This document shows, in pieces, positions 28,942 through 33,914 of a DNA stretch of 33,914 nt. This DNA is from Methanofollis sp. UBA420. GTDB taxonomy: Archaea > Halobacteriota > Methanomicrobia > Methanomicrobiales > Methanofollaceae. The translations under genes and the position numbers were made by a program. Each line of letters begins with the position of its first letter. The stretch's first letter is position 1. The DNA lies in contig NZ_DAGX01000005.1 in NCBI RefSeq assembly GCF_002498315.1, positions 13,953-47,866 of the forward strand, written 5' to 3'. Under the pieces are notes generated by a model. The model had not been told where the DNA came from. It saw only the letters and a program-made list of their open reading frames with translations, and made no database searches.

Positions 28942-31779
28942 TCATTCATTTGCCACCTGCCGGTGCGGCAAGGCATCCAGTTCGGGGGCGGAACCGAACG
29001 CGGCCACATACCGCGCCACGGCCCGCGGCGCACCGTCAAGAAGACGGCGGACGGTGTTATAGACACTCGGGCGGACGGCAGGATCGACCGAACGCATGAC
29101 CCCGAGAAGGACGGCGACAAGGGGGGCCTGATGCTCCTCTCCCATCCTGTCAAGGGCGCCGAAGACATCCAGGGCGCTGACCGTGTTGTACTCGTTGATC
29201 CCGGCAAGACGTCCAAGCACCCGGGCAAGATACTCCCTCCCGGCCGGGGTCTCCAGGGAGACCATCCTGTTGCGGACGAACCTCCCGTAGAGCGCCCTCT
29301 GGTCATTGCTCTGCTCGATCCTGAAGGACGGCGACGCCTCTACCCGCCGCACAAGGTCGATACAGTCGGGCGCCGTGACGCCGGCGACGACGGCAAGGAA
29401 CATTTCCCAGGAGACCAGGTCGGCCCGGGATTCTTCCTCGAAGATATCGAGCACGGCCATGCGGTCGGGCGCCGACGAGTCCATATAGGCTGCAAAGGCA
29501 GCAAGACGGTCGGTGGTGCAGGAGGCCCTCTCAAACTGCTCCCTGATCAGGGCGTGCACCGCGGGCGTGTCGAGGGAGGCGAGGAGGCCGAGGACCACAT
29601 TCTTCACCTGCCGCGCCTTGATCGCGGCCGGACTCCGGTCGGCAGGCGCCGCGGCGTACCGGAGGTACAGGAGACGGAGGGCCTCTTCATACCGGGAGGC
29701 GATGTCCCTCTGGAGGCGGTCCCGTGCTTCGTGCAGTGCGGTGTAGCGGTGGGCATAGCGGGGGTCGTCGACCGACTCGAAGATGGTCAGAAAATCCCCG
29801 CCGACCGCGGCCATCAGGGCGTCATCGGAGAGGAGGTCGGCATAGAGGTCAGAGAAAGCAGGCGATGGGACTGCATCGGGATCGTCAAGGAGTCTGATCA
29901 TCTCGGCCTCTGCAAGGTTCTGGAAAGCGCAGAACCTTCCAATCATATCGGGGTCGTGCCGCGCCCGGAGATGACGTTCTTCCGGCGTTGCATCGTCAAT
30001 CAGTTTCCCGTAGAATGAATAGCCGCGGTTTGCCGCGACAAAGGCCGGCCTTTCCACGCCGGTAAAGACGACCTCCTCGTGGCGTCCGGTGACCTGGTGG
30101 GTCGCCCCCGCGACCTCGCGGCCCTCCCTGTCCATCAGGGCGATCGCACAGGGGAACTCCCAGGGCTCCATACCCGCGGGTGTCTCCTGATCGAGGGTGA
30201 GGGTGCAGGTGCGAGACGTGGGGTCATAGGAGTGCACCATCCGCACCGTCGGGTACCCTGTCTGCTTCAGCCAGAGATGCGCCATGCGTGCAAAACTCCT
30301 TCCTGCCACCTCCTCCATCGCATCAAGCCAGTCCTGCCTCGACGCGTTGCCATGGGCAAACCGCCGGTGATAGAGGTCGAGGCCCCGGGCAAAGGCCTCC
30401 CTCCCCATGACAGTCTCGATCATCCTGACGAACTCGGGGGCCTTGACATAGGTGACGCCGTTGATCAGTTCGTTCGGGTCGTTGAACCCGTCAGGCTCGA
30501 TCGGCATGGAGGCCGCGCCGGCGTCGAGGGCGAAAGTCCCGGTCTCCGGGTCGACGAGGTCGACGACACTCTGGAGACGGGCATAGTCTTCGCCGAAGAG
30601 GAAGGCGAAGTGCGCGTTCTCCACGTGGACTGTCACCGCCTCGTTGAGCCAGAGTTCGAAGGGGCTCTTTCCGGTGACCTCGGAACCGTTCAGGTTGTGG
30701 TAGTACTCGTGGACCTTCACCCGGATCATGTACTCATAGGCCCGGTCGGTCATCCGCCTGTACGGCATGATCCTGTTGGCCGTGATCGTGGTGTTGCCGA
30801 CATTCTCCATGCCGCCATAGTCCGAGTTCTGCATCCCGATCTCGCGGTAGACCGTGCCGGTGTAGGCATAGCCCGGATTGATCTTCCGGACCTTGCGGGC
30901 GAGGTCGGCACGGAGGGCCGAGACCCGCCCGGCGTCCCCGTCCTCTTTCGCCCTGTCGCGTTCGTGGCAGAGGGCCCAGAGATCGGCACGGAGATCGGTG
31001 TGGCCGTATTGGTCGGGGCCGGTGAAGAGATAGACCCAGAGAACGCCGTCGGCAAGCGCCTCCAGGGAAGCCCTGGCGACCGCCGGGTCAGAGCCAGGCG
31101 GTGCAAGCAGTTCGAGGGCGAAGGTCCGGCCGTCCGGGTACTCGAACTCGCGGGAAAAGGTGGCGTACGTCCCCACACCGAGGAAGAAGAGGTACGGCGC
31201 CATCGGTGTCGTCGTGTTGTCGTAGGTGATGACGCTCCTGCCATCGCCCATCGGCTTCCTCCCGGATAGGACGTCCCCGTTGGAGATGATATTTGTGTAG
31301 CGCTCGTCGGCGATGATCGTCGTCGTATAGGTGCACTTCGCCGTCATGTCGTCGAAGCATGGGACAAGTCTCTGAAAACCCCATTGCTGGCACTGGGTGA
31401 TCTGGGTCGGCGGCGCCCCTGCCGGAGTCTCGTCGTAGTACAGGCCTTCAAGCAGCGTCCGTGACGGCCTGCAGCGTGTCCTGGTGAGGAGATGGAGGTC
31501 GGTGCCCGGTCCGACCGGGGCGTCGAAGGAGAAGACGAGGAAGTGACGGTCCCGGTCATAGGTGATACCGGCCGCGGCCTCCTCGCATGAGGCGGCCACG
31601 ACTTCGAGGTCGCGGACATTCAGTTCAAGACGGTTGACCGGCCGGTCGCGCACCCGGACATGCAGGCGCGAAGAGACGTCGGTGACATCGTCACAGACAG
31701 AGAAGGTGAGGTCCATGTGGACGACCTCGACAGGCAGTTCCCCGAAATCTTCAGGATAATAGGTAAAAATACGCGTCAT
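28942..31779 (-). CDS. M1-family metallo-aminopeptidase
   Basis: The 945-residue zinc peptidase removes N-terminal residues from peptides and probably finishes the work of the proteasome in the cytoplasm. The M1 landmarks are present: the substrate-binding GGMEN at 322-326 and the zinc motif H357-E358-Y-Y-H361 with E380 (LWLNEA) after 18 residues. The N-terminal beta domain includes QWGFQRLVPCFDD, and the C-terminal half is helical. Between the N domain and GGMEN there is an extra charged helical insert (about 250-312). No signal peptide. It begins 32 bases after the 228-residue gene and is the last gene of the HAMP-LC7 operon, an unusual partner for signalling genes. Confidence 0.92.
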   Translation of the reverse strand: MTRIFTYYPEDFGELPVEVVHMDLTFSVCDDVTDVSSRLHVRVRDRPVNRLELNVRDLEVVAASCEEAAAGITYDRDRHFLVFSFDAPVGPGTDLHLLTRTRCRPSRTLLEGLYYDETPAGAPPTQITQCQQWGFQRLVPCFDDMTAKCTYTTTIIADERYTNIISNGDVLSGRKPMGDGRSVITYDNTTTPMAPYLFFLGVGTYATFSREFEYPDGRTFALELLAPPGSDPAVARASLEALADGVLWVYLFTGPDQYGHTDLRADLWALCHERDRAKEDGDAGRVSALRADLARKVRKINPGYAYTGTVYREIGMQNSDYGGMENVGNTTITANRIMPYRRMTDRAYEYMIRVKVHEYYHNLNGSEVTGKSPFELWLNEAVTVHVENAHFAFLFGEDYARLQSVVDLVDPETGTFALDAGAASMPIEPDGFNDPNELINGVTYVKAPEFVRMIETVMGREAFARGLDLYHRRFAHGNASRQDWLDAMEEVAGRSFARMAHLWLKQTGYPTVRMVHSYDPTSRTCTLTLDQETPAGMEPWEFPCAIALMDREGREVAGATHQVTGRHEEVVFTGVERPAFVAANRGYSFYGKLIDDATPEERHLRARHDPDMIGRFCAFQNLAEAEMIRLLDDPDAVPSPAFSDLYADLLSDDALMAAVGGDFLTIFESVDDPRYAHRYTALHEARDRLQRDIASRYEEALRLLYLRYAAAPADRSPAAIKARQVKNVVLGLLASLDTPAVHALIREQFERASCTTDRLAAFAAYMDSSAPDRMAVLDIFEEESRADLVSWEMFLAVVAGVTAPDCIDLVRRVEASPSFRIEQSNDQRALYGRFVRNRMVSLETPAGREYLARVLGRLAGINEYNTVSALDVFGALDRMGEEHQAPLVAVLLGVMRSVDPAVRPSVYNTVRRLLDGAPRAVARYVAAFGSAPELDALPHRQVANE

Positions 31780-31811
31780 CGACTCGAAAAAGGATGGGCC
31801 GGGAAAGGGGA

Positions 31812-32498
31812 TTACTGTTCCGACAGCAGGCCCTGCACCAGGGACCTGACTTTGCCGAGGGGAACTCCCCGATCTGTCAGGACGCAGAGGATACTGTCGC
31901 CATGAGGCACAGTACAGAGACGGCCGACAGGCGTCTCAAGGATGAAGTACGAGAGACTCCCCGCGCCCAGGGAACCGAGGAGGGAATCGGACTCCCAGAG
32001 GGAGGCTGCAATATCGGCACATGCAAGCCCTTCAGGGCAGGACCCCGCAAGAACGGTCATCTCCTCCTCGGTACACCGTGCCACCAGGCGGACGCCGTCC
32101 TCCTCCCGGGGGAGGGGGGAGGAAACCGGCACTCCGGCCGCCTCGCTCCGGGAAAGGCCAGCGGAAATATTCTCTTTCTCTTCGTTGTGGACGGGCACGT
32201 CCTCTGCCTGACACCAGGCGACGGCGGCGGCGAACTCCTCGTCGTCGTACTTGCAGAGAGTCAGTTCGAGGACCTCCATGGAGGAGAGGTATTCACGCGC
32301 CGCATTCCCTCTCAGTGTGATACCACCGTATCTGAAGAAGTACGCGACCGCCTCACCCCTCCTGATCAGGACAAAACCCCTGCCGTCCCTGACGGCGACC
32401 TTCACCGCCCCGAGAAAACGCACCGTATGGGAGTAAACCCAGGACAGGGGGGCTTGCATCGTTCCAAGGCTGGTTCCTTCAGGCAGATTGTTGGTCAT
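31812..32498 (-). CDS. 228-residue signalling-associated protein, possibly LC7-like C-terminus
   Basis: I cannot name this family with certainty. The N-terminal 95 residues (FLGAVKVAVRDGRGFVLI, AVAYFFRYGGITLRG, then a helix) resemble the small beta-helix domains of archaeal DUF2226 or bacterial DUF4388 proteins. An acidic linker around 100-135 follows. The C-terminal part, including SYFILETPVGRLCTVP and a final helix, could be a roadblock/LC7-like fold. Its ATG overlaps the LC7 stop (ATGA), so it is translationally coupled and probably works with that protein. No membrane segment. Confidence 0.65.
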   Translation of the reverse strand: MTNNLPEGTSLGTMQAPLSWVYSHTVRFLGAVKVAVRDGRGFVLIRRGEAVAYFFRYGGITLRGNAAREYLSSMEVLELTLCKYDDEEFAAAVAWCQAEDVPVHNEEKENISAGLSRSEAAGVPVSSPLPREEDGVRLVARCTEEEMTVLAGSCPEGLACADIAASLWESDSLLGSLGAGSLSYFILETPVGRLCTVPHGDSILCVLTDRGVPLGKVRSLVQGLLSEQ

Positions 32499-32836
32499 AG
32501 CACAGATTCGATAAGGTCGCGGTTCTTCTTCATCTCATACCTGACACGCCCGGCATTCGCACCGGGCTCAAGGAGCACCATCAGCACAGGGCCGTTCCCG
32601 AGAGGCGTGGCAAGGATGTTCCCCCCGTCCGCTTCGAGCATTGCGTCCTCGTAGCCGTCGGCACCGATCCCCGCGGAGAGACGTTCCCAGACGTCCCGCA
32701 CCGTGGGGACAAGAGATGCCGCGGTTTCCCAGTCCGCAGTCCCGGCCTCGCCGAGAATCTCGCCGTCAGGCCCCGCGACGCATGCGGCAACGGCCCCGGC
32801 AACGAGCAGTTTGCTCAGGGTAAAGTTAATCAGCAG
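32495..32836 (-). CDS. Roadblock/LC7 domain protein with non-standard start
   Basis: The 113-residue product has the roadblock/LC7 pattern: an N-terminal helix, a strand VAACVAGPDGEIL, a central helix, then NILATPLGNGPVLMVLLEPG and a C-terminal helix. Such proteins dimerise and often regulate small GTPases. The frame opens after a TGA at 32854 and contains no ATG, GTG or TTG before GTG 32701, which would cut off the first strand. GGAGG (32845-32849) lies 8 bases before CTG 32836, the start used here. A second CTG (32833) and an ATT (32830) follow; the ATT overlaps the TAA of a 9-codon ATG frame at 32855. A frameshift error upstream is the alternative. Its stop overlaps the next ATG. Confidence 0.7.
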   Translation of the reverse strand: MLINFTLSKLLVAGAVAACVAGPDGEILGEAGTADWETAASLVPTVRDVWERLSAGIGADGYEDAMLEADGGNILATPLGNGPVLMVLLEPGANAGRVRYEMKKNRDLIESVL

Positions 32837-32860
32837 AGTATCTCCCTCCAGTCATCTTCA

Positions 32861-33037
32861 TTATTCCGGGGAAAGGATCCTCTCCCTCACCCGCCCGGCG
32901 ACCCCCTCGTCGGGGGTCTGACCGAACGCCCGGGCACAGGCGCTGGCCCGTGCCGCGAGGAGAAACCCGGCAGAATAGCCGGATCTCTCCTTCGGCGCCA
33001 GAGCGACGATGTCGCAGAGCGGCATAACCCCACTCAT
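32861..33037 (-). CDS. 58-residue protein of the HAMP-LC7 operon
   Basis: This short gene links the HAMP gene to the LC7 gene. Its ATG overlaps the HAMP stop as ATGA, and the stop at 32861 lies 24 bases before the LC7 start. The product begins MSGVMPLCDIVAL and contains an alanine-rich helix (SAGFLLAARASACARAF) followed by a basic-acidic tail. It is soluble and resembles no family I know. An internal ATG at 33025 is possible. The coupling to its neighbours on both sides is the main evidence that it is real. Confidence 0.6.
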   Translation of the reverse strand: MSGVMPLCDIVALAPKERSGYSAGFLLAARASACARAFGQTPDEGVAGRVRERILSPE

Positions 33038-33456
33038 TTGCCGTCTTCACGCGAGAGGGCGTCAAGGATCTTGTACGAGTTGAGCATCCTGTTGAATGAG
33101 GTGGCGAGTTCGCCGATCTCGTCGTTGGTCATGATCTTCACCTCAGAGTTCCGCAGGTCGCCCATAGAGACGCTCCTCGCCACCTCGGAGAGCTGAGTGA
33201 TGGGACTTGTGATGCTTGTTGCAAGGAAGAAACTCCACATCACCACAAGGCCGAGAGTCACGAGAGTGAGGAGAAAGACAGTCGCAGGCAGGCCGATTGC
33301 TGCCACGATACCCTCGGTGTCGCCCATAGAAATGAGGCCGATGAGCGCGATCGGGAGCACTGCCACAAAGAGCATGCTCACGAAGAGTTTGTAGAAGATC
33401 GGGATCTGGAGGGTGATGCTCCGCCCCGTCGTGCCGGACTTGATCGAACCTTCCAT
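33034..33456 (-). CDS. Two-helix membrane protein with HAMP domain, no output domain
   Basis: The 140-residue protein has two transmembrane helices (about 20-44 and 52-80) joined by a loop of less than ten residues, so there is no extracytoplasmic sensor. A HAMP domain follows (about 78-130: SPITQLSEVARSVSMGDL, then NDEIGELATSFNRM). The chain ends soon after, without kinase, cyclase or methyl-accepting part. HAMP domains pass conformational signals. Here the receiver may be the membrane itself, and the output the LC7-type proteins encoded just downstream. ATG 33456 lies about 29 bases from a TATA box and has no ribosome site, so the mRNA is probably leaderless. It is the first gene of the operon. 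Confidence 0.85.
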   Translation of the reverse strand: MEGSIKSGTTGRSITLQIPIFYKLFVSMLFVAVLPIALIGLISMGDTEGIVAAIGLPATVFLLTLVTLGLVVMWSFFLATSITSPITQLSEVARSVSMGDLRNSEVKIMTNDEIGELATSFNRMLNSYKILDALSREDGK

Positions 33457-33477
33457 ACTCAGATATTTACGTGCTCC

Positions 33478-33492
33478 AAATTTAAATATTTT
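33478..33492 (-). promoter_or_regulatory. TATA box of the HAMP-LC7-aminopeptidase operon
   Basis: Read leftward, AAAATATTTAAATTT is a strong TATA element centred 29 bases before ATG 33456, placing the transcript start at or next to the start codon. Confidence 0.6.
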
Positions 33493-33592
33493 GATTTTTG
33501 GTTTGATGCATTTTTTACCAAATTATAAATTAATAAGTATTTGCTCGACTTAAGCAGGTATCAAAAGACGTAATGATAAAAATACGGCTCAG

Positions 33593-33606
33593 GAAAAAAG
33601 GAAAAC
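33593..33606 (-). terminator. U-rich terminator of the RND exporter gene
   Basis: Read leftward, two T runs (T4 at 33602-33605 and T6 at 33594-33599) begin 8 bases after the stop of the exporter gene. This is a typical archaeal U-tract terminator. Confidence 0.5.
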
Positions 33607-33612
33607 GGGAGA

Positions 33613-33914
33613 TTACTCATTCTCGGCCTTAGATGCAGGATTACGGGACGAACGCCCTATCAGGGAGAGCACGGCAGGCATCACGATGATCGCACCAATC
33701 AGGGAGAAACCCACCGTGATCACGGTGACCACGCCGAAGTTCTGGATGATGTTAAAGCTGGAGAGGATGAGCGCCGAGAAGCCGAAGACCGTGGTCATGC
33801 CTGAGACGGTGATCGCCGTCCCTATCTGGGAGACGCTCTGCTGGACCGCATCATAGAGTTCTCTCCCCTTCTCCCTTTCCTCATAGTATCTCTCCATGAT
33901 CAGGATGGTGTACT
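33613..33914 (-). CDS. RND-type exporter (hydrophobe/MMPL-like), C-terminal end
   Basis: The frame is open to the right edge, leaving the last 100 residues. It reads like the end of the second transmembrane bundle of an archaeal RND exporter. YTILIMERYYEEREKGRELYDAVQQS is a conserved loop, shown here only by its start (YTILIMERYYEEREKG). It is followed by GTAITVSGMTTVFGFSAL, an FGVVTVI helix and VMPAVLSLIGR. The family exports lipids or other hydrophobic compounds; the substrate is unknown. A U-rich terminator follows, and the HAMP operon downstream has its own promoter. Confidence 0.85.
   Translation of the reverse strand, partial: YTILIMERYYEEREKGRELYDAVQQSVSQIGTAITVSGMTTVFGFSALILSSFNIIQNFGVVTVITVGFSLIGAIIVMPAVLSLIGRSSRNPASKAENE

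Noticed and set aside
1..33914. CRISPR array or insertion sequence
   Set aside because: No regularly spaced repeats with unique spacers and no transposase gene were seen.

Overview
The window reads as chromosomal DNA of a methanogenic archaeon. Coenzyme F420-0:gamma-glutamyl ligase (CofE), Sec61-beta, a proteasome beta subunit followed by the archaeal beta-CASP termination nuclease aCPSF1/FttA, a REC-PAS histidine kinase, an RND exporter of the archaeal/hydrophobe type and AT-rich TATA promoters with leaderless starts all fit. High GC and the PAS-rich signalling proteins point to Methanomicrobiales (Methanoculleus or a relative); that placement is inference.

Layout. 1-8343: the end of an acyl-CoA synthetase, a REC-PAS-PAS-kinase, a leftward pair of a PP-loop PAPS-reductase-family protein overlapping hisH, a 21-residue lysine-rich peptide behind a hairpin that hides its ribosome binding site, and a second PAS sensor that lacks an ATPase domain. 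8344-14081: an accessory region with long gene-poor stretches. It holds a CHAT/caspase-like gene with two compensating frame slips, a divergent 430-residue orphan protein, a Schlafen/AlbA-type ATPase, a cluster of TGTCCGATAT repeats and a 15-bp tandem repeat. It ends at tRNA-Leu(UAG).

14082-25423: housekeeping genes. These are two zinc-ribbon proteins, a FAD/Rieske oxidoreductase, a trehalose synthase-like GT4, cofE, Sec61-beta, an amidohydrolase, UspA, a four-CBS protein, psmB, aCPSF1, an MFS transporter and a small conserved-looking protein. Sec61-beta and the amidohydrolase seem to share one central TATA box, each starting leaderless. 25424-28941: a bacterial-type RNase III, an aldehyde dehydrogenase preceded by a perfect palindrome, and a SpeD-like protein, then an AT-rich spacer with a GC-rich structured island.

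28942-33914, all leftward: a tight operon of HAMP membrane protein, 58-residue protein, roadblock/LC7 protein, 228-residue protein and M1 aminopeptidase, with ATGA overlaps at two junctions. The LC7 gene has no ATG/GTG/TTG at a sensible start. The window ends inside an RND exporter gene.

The best candidates for something undescribed are the CHAT/orphan/AlbA cluster beside the tRNA, the HAMP-LC7-aminopeptidase operon, and the SD-sequestered lysine-rich micropeptide. All positions were read by eye; no homology search was run.
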